DNA of 64,000 bases from Roseiarcus sp963829505 (GCA_963829505.1 CAWHIL010000001.1:1116001-1180000); one strand, 5' to 3'. Shown: positions 19,876 through 29,454, counted from the stretch's first letter. The notes: generated by a model not told the origin, from the sequence alone. Translations and numbers: made by a program.

Positions 19876-20204
19876 ACACTGGCCTCGTTCCGCCTGACGC
19901 CGTCGCCTCGGCGGCGCGAAAGGGACTCGAACTGCGCGAAAAGTTCGGCCGGGGCGGAACGTCCGTCGGCGTCAGGCGCGCGCGGCAACTCTCCGAGCGC
20001 CGGCCCGTGACGGCGCGCGACATCGTCACGATCAGCGCCTATTTCGCCCGCCACGAAGTGGACAAGGCGTCGAAGAGTCACGATTGGGGCGACGAAGCAA
20101 ACCCCTCCGCCGGCTATATCGCCTGGCTTCTGTGGGGCGGCGAGCCCGGCCGCCAATGGGCCAACGGCCTGAGAGCGCGGCTGAAGAAGGAAGCCGCGGA
20201 GTAG
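19872..20204 (+). CDS. Conserved hypothetical protein of a type also found in phage-related loci
   Basis: A 110-residue soluble protein with the conserved-looking core LREKFGRGGTSVGVRRARQL, TISAYFARHEVDKASK, then SAGYIAWLLWGGEPGRQWA. I have an impression of similar short modules next to, or fused to, phage structural proteins, but cannot name a function. The start overlaps the DUF2945 gene stop. No other phage genes are nearby, so this is not evidence of a prophage. Confidence 0.65.
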   Translation: MNTGLVPPDAVASAARKGLELREKFGRGGTSVGVRRARQLSERRPVTARDIVTISAYFARHEVDKASKSHDWGDEANPSAGYIAWLLWGGEPGRQWANGLRARLKKEAAE

Positions 20205-20268
20205 CCGACGTCGGTCGTCCGCCCCTGAGGCTTGCCCCTGAGCCCGCGATCGTGGGACGGTCGCGCCC

Positions 20269-21123
20269 GTGACGACCTTCGTTTGGGCGGCGGTGATCTT
20301 CGCGGCGCTTCTGCACGCGCTGTGGAATTCGGTGGTGAAGAGCGCCGACGACAAGTTCATGGGCTCGGCGCGCGTCGCGCTGTGGACCGGCGTCTTCGCT
20401 ATGCTCATGGCCCTGATGACGCCCGCGCCCTTCGCAGCCTCCCTTCCGTTCGTGATCGCCTCGGCGATCACCCATGTCGTCTATTTCTTCCTGGTCGGCC
20501 GGCTGTACCGCAACGCCGACCTCTCGGTCGCTTACCCACTGATGAGGGGGCTCGCGCCGCTCGTGGCGACCGCGATCGCGGCAGCGACCCTTCGCGAGAT
20601 CCCAGCGCCAATCACCCTTGTCGGCGTGCTGGCGCTCGTGGCCGGCGTCGCCGCCATGGGCGTTTCGGGCGTCTCGCACGGGCGGATCGACGGCCGGACG
20701 GTCGGCGTCGCGCTCGTCAATTCCGTCGTCATCGCGACCTATTCGGTGATCGACGGCGAGGGCGCGCGGCTCGCAGGACCCGACGCCATGCACGCCTTCG
20801 CCTACAACGCCTGGGCGGACGCGCTGACCGCGGTGCTTTACCTGCCGGTCGTGGTTGCGGTGCGGGGCCGGGGCATCGGCGCCGGCCTCGCCCGCGCTCC
20901 GGCGGCAAGCGCCTTTGCCGGCCTCGCCGCCTTCGGCGGCTATGCGATCGTCGTCTGGGCGATGACGCAGGCGCCGATCGGCGCGGTCGCGGCGCTCCGC
21001 GAATGCTCGGTCGCCTTCGCCGCGATCCTCGGCGTCGCCGTCCTCGGCGAACCGTTCCGCGGCGCGCGCGCCGCCGCGACCGCGCTCATCGTCGGCGGCG
21101 CGATCGCGCTCCAACTCGCCTGA
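20269..21123 (+). CDS. EamA/DMT-superfamily transporter
   Basis: A 284-residue inner-membrane protein with ten hydrophobic segments arranged as two EamA repeats. The first repeat includes LLHALWNSVVK and YPLMRGLAPLVATAIAAATL. The second ends with VAALRECSVAFAAILGVAVL. Members export small metabolites or amino acids; substrate unknown. The start is GTG at 20269 with GGGACGG upstream; no ATG gives a full first membrane segment. It stands alone. Confidence 0.85.
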   Translation: MTTFVWAAVIFAALLHALWNSVVKSADDKFMGSARVALWTGVFAMLMALMTPAPFAASLPFVIASAITHVVYFFLVGRLYRNADLSVAYPLMRGLAPLVATAIAAATLREIPAPITLVGVLALVAGVAAMGVSGVSHGRIDGRTVGVALVNSVVIATYSVIDGEGARLAGPDAMHAFAYNAWADALTAVLYLPVVVAVRGRGIGAGLARAPAASAFAGLAAFGGYAIVVWAMTQAPIGAVAALRECSVAFAAILGVAVLGEPFRGARAAATALIVGGAIALQLA

Positions 21124-21179
21124 GGCGAGACGGCGGAGCTCGGAGCCGATGAACGCTGCTCCAGGCCGTGATCGCCCGC

Positions 21180-21452
21180 TTATTCAGCGAACAGATCGGC
21201 GTGAGATCCGGCGCGGGCGAGTTGGAGTTCGTCGCCGACGATCCGATAAATCAACAGCCAGTCCGGCTCCGGATGGGCGTCGCGATAACCCTTCCAATCC
21301 CCCTTGAGGGGATGGTCCTTGTAGATCGCAGGCAATTCCTTGCCCGCGATGAGCAACTCCAACGCTTCGCGCAACTTGCGGAGATCCTTTCCGCGCTTCT
21401 CGGCGCGTCGCACATCGCGCGGAAACTGCCCGGATCGAACCGGGACAAGCAT
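21180..21452 (-). CDS. YafQ-type mRNA interferase toxin
   Basis: A 90-residue RelE-superfamily toxin. H47 (DHPLKG), H60, D64 (RDAHPEPDWLLIY) and H84 (GSHADLF) line up, with a constant offset, with the His/Asp residues described for E. coli YafQ, so the active site looks complete. It would cut mRNA on the ribosome. It starts one base after the antitoxin stop, the usual antitoxin-first order of type II pairs. Confidence 0.87.
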   Translation of the reverse strand: MLVPVRSGQFPRDVRRAEKRGKDLRKLREALELLIAGKELPAIYKDHPLKGDWKGYRDAHPEPDWLLIYRIVGDELQLARAGSHADLFAE

Positions 21453-21453
21453 T

Positions 21454-21711
21454 TCAGACGCCCAGGTCCTTGAAGAGTTCGTCGGACGAGGGGAAGCGCT
21501 TTCCCTTGCCCTCTTCCAATTCCGCCATCGCCTTTCGCGTGAGCGCGTTCGGCGCCTTCACGGGAAATGGGAATTCCTTGTCCGCCGCAATCCGGACAAG
21601 GAGCAAGCGAATTGCGTCGGAAACCGACAGGCCCATGGCGGCCAGCGCTTCCGTCGCCTGATCTTTTGTCGTGGCGTCGATTCGCGCCCTGACTACGGCG
21701 TCAGCCGGCAT
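21454..21711 (-). CDS. RelB/DinJ-family antitoxin
   Basis: An 85-residue antitoxin. The N-terminal ribbon-helix-helix domain (VVRARIDATTKDQATEALAAMGLSVSDAI, in two parts) binds DNA, and the C-terminal tail (KAMAELEEGKGKRFPSSDEL) wraps the toxin. A strong AGGAGCGGG precedes the ATG at 21711. It is followed by the YafQ-type toxin and preceded by a palindromic operator, so the pair is autoregulated in the usual way. Confidence 0.87.
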   Translation of the reverse strand: MPADAVVRARIDATTKDQATEALAAMGLSVSDAIRLLLVRIAADKEFPFPVKAPNALTRKAMAELEEGKGKRFPSSDELFKDLGV

Positions 21712-21729
21712 GTCCCGCTCCTTTAGGAG

Positions 21730-21747
21730 GCTACAATGTAGCTACAT
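21730..21747. promoter_or_regulatory. Overlapping palindromes, toxin-antitoxin operator
   Basis: GCTACA-A-TGTAGC (21730-21742) and the perfect 12-mer ATGTAGCTACAT (21736-21747) overlap, giving three alternating half-sites 19 bp before the antitoxin start. This is where a DinJ-type ribbon-helix-helix dimer would bind to repress the pair. Confidence 0.65.
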
Positions 21748-21811
21748 CGTCGCGAAAATCAAGACTTCGCGCTGGCGGCGACGTTTCGTGCCTGTCCGGC
21801 GCCAAACGGCC

Positions 21812-23218
<1,407 letters not shown>

Positions 23219-23283
23219 GGGTCCCGTCTGGTTTGGCGTTGGAGCGCGGGTCCATACCAATCGGCAGCGCATCGCGCAATAAA

Positions 23284-23305
23284 CATATAAGCAAGTCTTT
23301 ATATG
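23284..23305. promoter_or_regulatory. Inverted repeat upstream of ahcY, candidate SAM/SAH-cycle operator
   Basis: Arms CATATAA and TTATATG are exact reverse complements with 8 bp between them, in an AT-rich patch of an otherwise GC-rich gap. The repeat lies 66-87 bp upstream of ahcY. ArsR-type regulators of the SAH cycle bind AT-rich palindromes before ahcY in many Proteobacteria, so this is a fair candidate. The match to any published consensus was not checked. Confidence 0.5.
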
Positions 23306-23474
23306 ATTTCCGCGCGAGCCGACCCAAGGGCGCTCGGCGCCCTTCGATTGTCGTAGATTGTCGTGGCGTGTTTAAGCTGGCGAAGGGCGCCGGCGTGCTA
23401 TAACCGTTGACAAGCAAGAAACGCGCCGCGCAAAAGCGGCGTCGGGCGAGCGTTCCAGTCAGGCGCGGGGTGTG

Positions 23475-25052
23475 ATGGCGCTTTCGGCCAAGTTGATGTT
23501 GCGGCAGCGTCAGACAATGGTTCTGACGCCGCAATTGCTGCAGGCGATCAAGCTTCTGCAGATGCCCAACGTGGAGCTCTCGGCGTTCATCGAAAACGAG
23601 CTGACGAGCAATCCGCTGCTCGAGCGGGCCGAGGAGGTCGAGCGCCGGGCCGCCGATCCTCTCGAAGGGCCTGTCGAGCCCGCGGCTGCGGAGGCTGCGG
23701 CGGCGCCTGGGGATTGGGCGTCGGAGTCGCTCGAGACCGACCCGTCGGCCCTGGAGGCGGGTCTCGGCACCGAAGTGGGAAACGCCTTCGACGTCGACCG
23801 GACCGCGGCGCCGGCTCTTTCCGGATTCGGCGAGGGTCTCGCGGCCGGTCCGTGGGCGGGCGGCGGCGGCGGCGCCGGGGCGGGCTCAGGCGAAACGCCC
23901 GATCTCGAGGCCTATGTCTCGGAGACCGTGACGCTCCGCGAGCATCTGGAGCGGCAGGCCGGTCTTGTCCTCGCCGATCCGGGCGAGCGGATGATCGCCG
24001 CCGCGCTGATCGACGGGCTCGACGAGGCCGGCTATTTCGTCGGCTCGATCGAGGAGACCGCCGCGCGTCTCGGGACGAGCGGGGAGGCCGTCGAGGCGAT
24101 GCTCCTCAGGATGCAGGCGCTCGAGCCGACGGGCGTCTTCGCGCGCTCGCTCGCCGAGTGCCTGACGCTGCAACTCATCGAGCGGGACCGCCTCGATCCG
24201 GCGATGAAGGCGATGATGGCGAACCTGCCGGCGCTCGCGCGCCGCGATTTCGCGTATCTGCGCAAGGTTTGCGCGGTCGACGACGAGGATCTGGCGGACA
24301 TGATCGCCGAGATCCGGCGCCTCGAACCGAAGCCGGGCCGCGCCTTCGGCGGCCCGCTCGGGCCCCCCGCCATCCCCGACGTCCGCGTCGTCGCCGGGCC
24401 GGATCGAACCTGGCGGGTCGAATTGAACAGCCAGGCGCTGCCGCGGGTCCTGGTCAACGAGGTTTACGCTGCGGTCGTGCGCCGCGGCGCTTCCCGGGAT
24501 GAGGACCGGCAATATATCTCCACTCAGCTTCAGTCCGCCAACTGGCTGACCAAGAGCCTCGAGCAGCGGGCGCGCACCATCCTCAACGTCGCCAGCGAGA
24601 TCGTTCGCCGTCAGGACGCCTTTCTGGTCAGCGGCGTCTCGGCGCTTCGGCCCCTGAACCTCAAGATGATCGGCGAGGCGATCGGCGTGCACGAATCGAC
24701 CGTCTCGCGCGCCACCGCCCACAAGTTCATCGAGACGCCGCGCGGCCTCTTCGAGATGAAATATTTCTTTACCGCCGCCATCCCGTCGGCCTTCTCGAAG
24801 GAGGCCCATTCGGCGGAGGCCGTCCGCCAGCGCATCCGACAGATGATCGACGAGGAGGAGGCCGACGACGTCCTGTCCGACGACGCGATCGTCGAGCGGC
24901 TGCGCCGCGCCGACATCCTGGTGGCGCGCCGGACGGTGGCGAAGTACCGCGACAGCCTCAGGATTCCGTCGTCGGTCGAGCGGCGCAAACTAAAGCTGTC
25001 GCCGCTCAGGGCGTCGCCCGCGCTGAGCGCCTCGCTGCCGGCCGAAGCTTGA
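23475..25052 (+). CDS. rpoN: RNA polymerase sigma-54 factor
   Basis: A 525-residue alternative sigma factor. The N-terminal activator-contact region is seen in LRQRQTMVLTPQLLQAIKLL. An acidic, Ala/Gly-rich linker covers about residues 60-140. The core-binding and HTH regions contain the VHESTVSRATAHKF-type segment, and the C-terminal RpoN box ARRTVAKYRD recognises -24 promoters. The ATG at 23475 directly follows an in-frame GTG; GGGGTG precedes both. Followed by hpf and ptsN in the conserved rpoN neighbourhood; lptB, often upstream, is replaced here by divergent ahcY. Confidence 0.96.
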   Translation: MALSAKLMLRQRQTMVLTPQLLQAIKLLQMPNVELSAFIENELTSNPLLERAEEVERRAADPLEGPVEPAAAEAAAAPGDWASESLETDPSALEAGLGTEVGNAFDVDRTAAPALSGFGEGLAAGPWAGGGGGAGAGSGETPDLEAYVSETVTLREHLERQAGLVLADPGERMIAAALIDGLDEAGYFVGSIEETAARLGTSGEAVEAMLLRMQALEPTGVFARSLAECLTLQLIERDRLDPAMKAMMANLPALARRDFAYLRKVCAVDDEDLADMIAEIRRLEPKPGRAFGGPLGPPAIPDVRVVAGPDRTWRVELNSQALPRVLVNEVYAAVVRRGASRDEDRQYISTQLQSANWLTKSLEQRARTILNVASEIVRRQDAFLVSGVSALRPLNLKMIGEAIGVHESTVSRATAHKFIETPRGLFEMKYFFTAAIPSAFSKEAHSAEAVRQRIRQMIDEEEADDVLSDDAIVERLRRADILVARRTVAKYRDSLRIPSSVERRKLKLSPLRASPALSASLPAEA

Positions 25053-25244
25053 GCGGAGATGGCCTCGTGAACAGGCCGGTTCGGACGGCCGATTGACACC
25101 GGGACCCGAGGCTCCTAACGCTAAATTCGCCAGAGCCCGCTGATCGCAACGAGCGCGGGCGGCGAGCCAGGGAGCGCGCGGCGCTCGCGTAAAGCCGCGG
25201 ATCGACGACCGTCGGCTCAGGCGTATGACAAGGCCGACAAATCA

Positions 25245-25811
25245 ATGAGTGTGAGAGTCTCCGGGAAGAACCTCGACATCGGGGAATCCTTGCGCCAGCA
25301 CATCCTGACCAAGATCGACGCCATGGTTTCGCGCTATTTCACCGGCGCGGTGAACGGCCATGTCGTGATCACCCGCGAGGGCTCCGGATTCCGCTCGGAC
25401 TGCACGCTGAGCCTGAGTTCCGGCGTCGCCCTCCACGCCGAGGGCGCGGCGCACGAACCCTACCCGTGCTTCGAGCAGGCCGCCGACAAGATCGAGGCGA
25501 GGCTCAGGCGCTACAAGAAGCGGCTCAAGGGCCGGACGGGCGACGCCATCGGCCAGACGCAAAGCGCGGGCACCGTCACCAACTATCTGGTCGAGACGCC
25601 GACCGACGAGGAAGAACCCGCCGAGGGGTTCAACCCCGTCGTCGTCGCGGAGGGCACCGAGGCTTTGAAGCCGATGTCGGTCGCCTCGGCGGTCGCCGAA
25701 CTCGATCTCACCGGCGCGCCCGTGATCCTTTTTTCCCACGCCGGGAGCGGGCGGCTGAACATTGTGTACCGGCGCAGAGACGGAGCGATCGGTTGGCTCG
25801 ATCCACGCTGA
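25245..25811 (+). CDS. hpf: Long-form ribosome hibernation promoting factor
   Basis: A 188-residue protein. The N-terminal S30AE domain (VRVSGKNLDIGESLRQHILT to about residue 100) binds the 30S decoding site. The C-terminal domain (about 130-188, ending RDGAIGWLDPR) drives 100S dimer formation. The long form is the one expected in Alphaproteobacteria. It lies in the rpoN-hpf-ptsN order, 192 bp after rpoN, and could be transcribed separately. Confidence 0.93.
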   Translation: MSVRVSGKNLDIGESLRQHILTKIDAMVSRYFTGAVNGHVVITREGSGFRSDCTLSLSSGVALHAEGAAHEPYPCFEQAADKIEARLRRYKKRLKGRTGDAIGQTQSAGTVTNYLVETPTDEEEPAEGFNPVVVAEGTEALKPMSVASAVAELDLTGAPVILFSHAGSGRLNIVYRRRDGAIGWLDPR

Positions 25812-25858
25812 CGGCGATCGACGGGGGCAAGGACGACCGCCGAACCTCTAGGACCGAT

Positions 25859-26323
25859 ATGTCGCTATCCCAACTCATCAAGCCGGAGGCCGTGATCGCC
25901 ACGCTGCGCGTGAACGGCAAGAAGCAGGCGCTGCAGGAAATGAGCGAGCGCGCGGAGGCCGTATCCGGCCTGCCGGCCCGGCAGATCTTCGACGCGCTTC
26001 TGCAGCGCGAGCAACTCGGCTCCACGGGCGTCGGCGACGGCGTCGCCATCCCGCACGGCAAGCTGGCGAAATGCGAGCAGATCTTCGGCGTCTTCGCGCG
26101 GCTCGAACGGCCGATCGACTTCGAGGCTCCGGACGGGCTGCCGGTCGATCTCATCTTCATGCTGATCGCGCCGGAAACCGCCGGCGCCGACCATTTGAAG
26201 GCGCTCGCGACCATCGCGCGCCTCCTGCGCAACGCCCCGTCCGCGGCGGGCCTGCGCGCGACGCGCGACCCGGCGGCGATCTACGCCCTCCTCACCATGG
26301 CGCCGACCTCGAACGCGGCCTGA
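25859..26323 (+). CDS. ptsN: Nitrogen-PTS EIIA component
   Basis: A 154-residue EIIA-Ntr protein. The phosphorylated His lies in GDGVAIPHGKLAKC, near residue 64. The fold is further seen in STGVGDG and the helix LKALATIARLL. It relays phosphate from the PtsP-Npr chain and regulates potassium and nitrogen functions rather than sugar uptake. The ATG at 25859 is 47 bp after hpf, consistent with one transcript. Confidence 0.93.
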   Translation: MSLSQLIKPEAVIATLRVNGKKQALQEMSERAEAVSGLPARQIFDALLQREQLGSTGVGDGVAIPHGKLAKCEQIFGVFARLERPIDFEAPDGLPVDLIFMLIAPETAGADHLKALATIARLLRNAPSAAGLRATRDPAAIYALLTMAPTSNAA

Positions 26324-26344
26324 AAGAGCGAAGGGATAACGCCC

Positions 26345-26584
26345 TTGAAAGCGCGCGTCGTCGTCACGCTGAAGGCGGGCGTCCTCGATCCCCAGGGCAA
26401 GGCGATCGAGGGCGCGCTGAAGTCGCTCGCGATCGACGGCGTCCGCGAGGTTCGCCAGGGCAAGGTGTTCGACATCGAGATCGAGGGCGACGACCCGGCC
26501 CGCGCGCAAAGCGCGCTCGCCGAAGCCTGCGACCGGCTGCTCGCCAACACCATCGTCGAGAATTACGCCATCGAGATCGCGTGA
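26345..26584 (+). CDS. purS: Phosphoribosylformylglycinamidine synthase subunit PurS
   Basis: A 79-residue subunit of the three-part FGAM synthase, bridging PurL and PurQ. It is recognised from VVTLKAGVLDPQGKAIEGAL and VREVRQGKVFDIEI. The start codon is TTG at 26345 with AAGGGAT upstream. It lies 10 bp before purQ. purL is not within the window, and the gene immediately upstream is ptsN rather than purC. Confidence 0.92.
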   Translation: MKARVVVTLKAGVLDPQGKAIEGALKSLAIDGVREVRQGKVFDIEIEGDDPARAQSALAEACDRLLANTIVENYAIEIA

Positions 26585-26594
26585 GACCGGCGCG

Positions 26595-27278
26595 ATGAAG
26601 TCCGCCGTCATCCTCTTTCCCGGCTCGAACCGCGAGACCGACGCGGCCCGCGCGCTCAAGGACGTGTCGGGCCACGCGCCCGCCATTGTCTGGCACGCCG
26701 ACCCGGACTTGCCGGCTGGAACCGATCTCGTCGTCCTGCCGGGCGGCTTTTCCTACGGCGACTATCTGCGCTGCGGGGCGATTGCGGCCCGCTCGCCGAT
26801 CATGCGGGCGGTCGTCGGCCACGCCGAGCGCGGCGGTCTCGTGCTCGGCATCTGCAACGGCTTTCAGATTCTCTGCGAGGCCGGCCTCCTGCCCGGCGTG
26901 CTGATGCGCAACGCCGGCATGCGTTTCCTGTGCAAGATGCAGCATCTGAGGGTCGAGAACGCGAAGACCCCCTTCACCCGCAACTACGCTGAGGGGCAGG
27001 TCGTGACCTTCGCCATCGCCCACGGCGAAGGCAATTTCGAAGCCGACGCAGCGACGCTCGACGCCGTCGAGGGCGAGGGCCAGGTCGCCTTCCGCTATTG
27101 CGACCGCAACGGCGCCGTCAGCCGCGCCGCCAACCCCAACGGGGCCGGACGCAACATTGCCGGCGTGTTCAACGGCAAGTTCAACGTGCTTGGCCTCATG
27201 CCGCACCCCGAGAACCTGATCGACCCGCTCGTCGGCGGCACGGACGGTCGGGCGCTCTTCGCCGCCTTCGCCGCCTGA
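26595..27278 (+). CDS. purQ: Phosphoribosylformylglycinamidine synthase glutaminase subunit PurQ
   Basis: A 227-residue class I glutamine amidotransferase. The nucleophilic Cys lies in LGICNGFQILCEAG, and the His-Glu pair in GLMPHPENLID. The N-terminal ILFPGSNRETDAARAL is characteristic. It supplies ammonia to PurL for the fourth step of purine synthesis. Cotranscribed with purS. Confidence 0.95.
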   Translation: MKSAVILFPGSNRETDAARALKDVSGHAPAIVWHADPDLPAGTDLVVLPGGFSYGDYLRCGAIAARSPIMRAVVGHAERGGLVLGICNGFQILCEAGLLPGVLMRNAGMRFLCKMQHLRVENAKTPFTRNYAEGQVVTFAIAHGEGNFEADAATLDAVEGEGQVAFRYCDRNGAVSRAANPNGAGRNIAGVFNGKFNVLGLMPHPENLIDPLVGGTDGRALFAAFAA

Positions 27279-27335
27279 AGGCCGCAGCCGCGCCGGCGCC
27301 GGCGGGACTTGTTCACAGGAAATTCCAAATACTTT

Positions 27336-27350
27336 CCAAAAATATTTTGG
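27336..27350. promoter_or_regulatory. AT-rich perfect inverted repeat between purQ and hisE
   Basis: CCAAAA-ATA-TTTTGG is a perfect 15-bp palindrome with a 3-base centre, 58 bp after purQ and 78 bp before hisE. It sits in a short AT-rich island. It could be an operator for hisE or a weak terminator of the pur genes. A DnaA-box-like TTGTTCACA lies just upstream at 27309-27317. Confidence 0.4.
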
Positions 27351-27427
27351 ACAGGCGCGCGTTTGTCACAGTGCGTCAACCCTTTCTGGTCACTATGGCC
27401 CGAATCAGGGGAAGGGTGTTCCGAGCC

Positions 27428-27802
27428 ATGGCCGACGCGCTGGACAGATTGTTTTCCGGGGTGCTCGAGGCGCGTGACCTCAGTCCGTCGGCGTCGCGCA
27501 CCTCGAAGCTGTTCCGCGACGGCGTGCAGAAAATGGCCAAGAAGCTCGCCGAGGAGGCGATCGAGGTCGGCCTCGACGCCGTTCAGATGAACCGCGAATC
27601 GGTCGTGCTCGAAAGCGCCGACATGCTCTACCACCTCGCCGTCATCTGGGCGGAATGCGGCGTCACCCCGGGCGAGGTGATGGCCGAGATCGACCGCCGC
27701 GAACGCACCTATGGGATCGCCGAGAAATTGCCGAAACACGCCGGCGCCGCCCAGATCAGGCGCATGTCGCAGTTCGGCGGACGGCGGAAGTCGGCGTCCT
27801 AG
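27428..27802 (+). CDS. hisE: Phosphoribosyl-ATP pyrophosphatase
   Basis: A 124-residue enzyme of the second step of histidine synthesis, hydrolysing phosphoribosyl-ATP to the monophosphate. The MazG-like core is clear: GVQKMAKKLAEEAIEVGLDA and VVLESADMLYHLAVIW, with the acidic residues that bind magnesium. The ATG at 27428 follows GGGAAGGG; an earlier in-frame ATG at 27395 would add 11 residues. It is separated from other his genes, with a repeat region behind it. Confidence 0.92.
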   Translation: MADALDRLFSGVLEARDLSPSASRTSKLFRDGVQKMAKKLAEEAIEVGLDAVQMNRESVVLESADMLYHLAVIWAECGVTPGEVMAEIDRRERTYGIAEKLPKHAGAAQIRRMSQFGGRRKSAS

Positions 27803-27903
27803 AGCGGGATGCGAAAGAGTGGGAACCGGTTTTTCGCGATAAATCCCGCGATGTCGGAGAATCTAGAGCAAGATGCGATTCGACCGAAACGCATATTGCT
27901 CTA
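27801..27903. repeat. Two adjacent intergenic hairpin repeats
   Basis: The first element (27801-27849) has outer arms GCGGGAT and ATCCCGC enclosing GTGGGAACCGGTTTTTCGCG. The second (27864-27903) is a near-perfect hairpin with arms TAGAGCAA and TTGCTCTA and inner arms ATGCG/CGCAT. Both look like dispersed intergenic repeats I associate with Hyphomicrobiales genomes. Lying between convergent hisE and the SDR gene, they may also end transcription from both sides. Confidence 0.7.
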
Positions 27904-27918
27904 ACCGCCAGGCCCGGC

Positions 27919-28695
27919 TCACAACACCCCCGGATGCTGTGCCCCGTCCATCGATAGAGTCGCGCCCGTCACATAGGACGCCCGGCCAGACGCGAGAAAG
28001 ACGATCGCATCGGCGATTTCCTGCGGGCTCGCGAGCCGGCCGAGCGGCATCTTCGCGACCGCCCGCCGCCGCGCCTCGTCGAGGTCGAAGCCCCCGAGCC
28101 GGGCGTCCGCCGCAAGCCCCTGAGCGACGCGGTCGGTTTCGGTCAGGCCGGGGCTGACGCCGACCACCCTGACCCCGCTTGCGGCATAGGCCGCGCCGAG
28201 CCCGGCGGTCGCCAGCATGAGCGCGGCGTTGGCCGATCCGCCGGCCAGATGCGTCGGCGAGGCGACCTTGCCGCCCGCCCCGATCACATTGACGACGACC
28301 CCCCGGCCCCGCGCCGCCATGCGCTTCACGAGCGGATCGATCACGTTGATGGTGGAGAAGAACTTCGCGTCGAAGGCCGCCCGCCAGACGGCCGGCGTCA
28401 GATCCGCCGGCGGCGTGCGCCCGGCGGCGCCCGCCGAATTGACGAGCACGTCGACCGGCCCGAGCTTCGCCTCGACGGTGTCGATCATCGAAGCCGCGGC
28501 GCTGGCGTCGGCGCAGTCGGCGGCGACGCCGATGGCGCCGTCGAGGCGGCCCAGGGCCTTGTCGATGTTGCCTTGAGACCGAGAGCAAATCGCGACCCGC
28601 GCGCCTTCGGCCAGAAACGCCTCGGCGCATGCGAAGCCGATCCCTTTCGAACCGCCGGTGACGAGTACGATCCTGTCTTTCAGACAGAGGTCCAT
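27919..28695 (-). CDS. Short-chain dehydrogenase/reductase family protein lacking YxxxK
   Basis: A 258-residue Rossmann-fold protein with the NAD(P) motif TGGSKGIGFA and the structural VLVNSAGAAG. Where classical SDRs have Tyr-x-x-x-Lys, this protein reads THLAGGSANAALM, so the catalytic Tyr and Lys are absent. The same altered motif is, to my knowledge, found in a distinct SDR subgroup, so it is probably a family trait rather than a mutation. Reaction unknown. The ATG at 28695 is chosen, though an in-frame GTG at 28707 is possible. It follows the dienelactone hydrolase gene closely. Confidence 0.82.
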   Translation of the reverse strand: MDLCLKDRIVLVTGGSKGIGFACAEAFLAEGARVAICSRSQGNIDKALGRLDGAIGVAADCADASAAASMIDTVEAKLGPVDVLVNSAGAAGRTPPADLTPAVWRAAFDAKFFSTINVIDPLVKRMAARGRGVVVNVIGAGGKVASPTHLAGGSANAALMLATAGLGAAYAASGVRVVGVSPGLTETDRVAQGLAADARLGGFDLDEARRRAVAKMPLGRLASPQEIADAIVFLASGRASYVTGATLSMDGAQHPGVL

Positions 28696-28709
28696 GGCCG
28701 CGTTCACCC

Positions 28710-29384
28710 TCAGATCAGGTGGCTGTGCAGGAATTCGGCCGCCCGCCCCCAGGCGAGCTCGGCCGCCGCGCGGTCGTGCACGGCGAGGCGCGCCTCGTTG
28801 GCGAAGGCATGGTCGGCGTCATAGCGGAAGAATTCGAAATTCTTGTGGGCGGACCTGAGCCCAGCCTCGAAGCCGTCGACCACGGCCGGAGAAACCCAGT
28901 CGTCCCGACTGGCGAAATGGCCCTGCAGGGGGATCTTCACATCGGCAGGCGCGACCGCGCCGGCCGGCGGCAGCCCGTAGAAGGTGACCGCCGACGTGAG
29001 TTCGGCGACGCGCGCCGCAGCGATGACGGTGACTGCGCCGCCCATGCAGAAACCGGTAATTCCGACCCTGGCGCCGTTGCGCCCGAGATATTGCGCCGCG
29101 CCGCGCACGGTCTCGCTTGCCAGGTCGGCGAAGTCGAGGCTCGCCATCTCGCGCCCCGCCGCCTCGGCGTCGTGATAGGGCACGACCTTGCCCTTGTAGA
29201 GGTCGGGCGCGAGCGCGTCGAAGCCGGCGCGCGCGAAGCGGTCGACGAGGCCCTTGATCTGCTCCGAGAGGCCCCACCATTCCTGAATGACGACCAGCCC
29301 TGGCGCATCGCCCCGGGCCGCATTGGCGAGATAGCCATGCGCCTCGCGGCCGTCCGGGCGCCTGAATGCGATCATTGTGCCCAT
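28710..29384 (-). CDS. Dienelactone hydrolase family protein
   Basis: A 224-residue alpha/beta hydrolase. The nucleophile is a Cys in GITGFCMGG, as in carboxymethylenebutenolidase, with Asp in SRDDWVSP and His in YDADHAFAN completing the triad. The N-terminal VVIQEWWGLSEQIKGLVDRF is typical. The family hydrolyses cyclic enol-lactones in chlorocatechol-type pathways, but many members have unknown substrates. GGAGGAG precedes the ATG at 29384. It lies between an SDR and an SMP-30 lactonase on the same strand, a possible small catabolic set. Confidence 0.87.
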   Translation of the reverse strand: MGTMIAFRRPDGREAHGYLANAARGDAPGLVVIQEWWGLSEQIKGLVDRFARAGFDALAPDLYKGKVVPYHDAEAAGREMASLDFADLASETVRGAAQYLGRNGARVGITGFCMGGAVTVIAAARVAELTSAVTFYGLPPAGAVAPADVKIPLQGHFASRDDWVSPAVVDGFEAGLRSAHKNFEFFRYDADHAFANEARLAVHDRAAAELAWGRAAEFLHSHLI

Positions 29385-29454
29385 CTCGCTCCTCCCTCAA
29401 GGCGGCGGTCGCCGGCGTCTGCCTTTGAGACGCGCCGCGCGCCCAAAATCGCGG

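Noticed and set aside
19872..20204. Possible prophage remnant
   Set aside because: A single phage-associated-type protein with no integrase, portal, capsid or att repeats nearby.
25845..25860. Third LacI-type operator (TCTAGGACCGATATGT)
   Set aside because: Only loosely similar, not palindromic, and placed before ptsN, which has no link to the sugar regulon.
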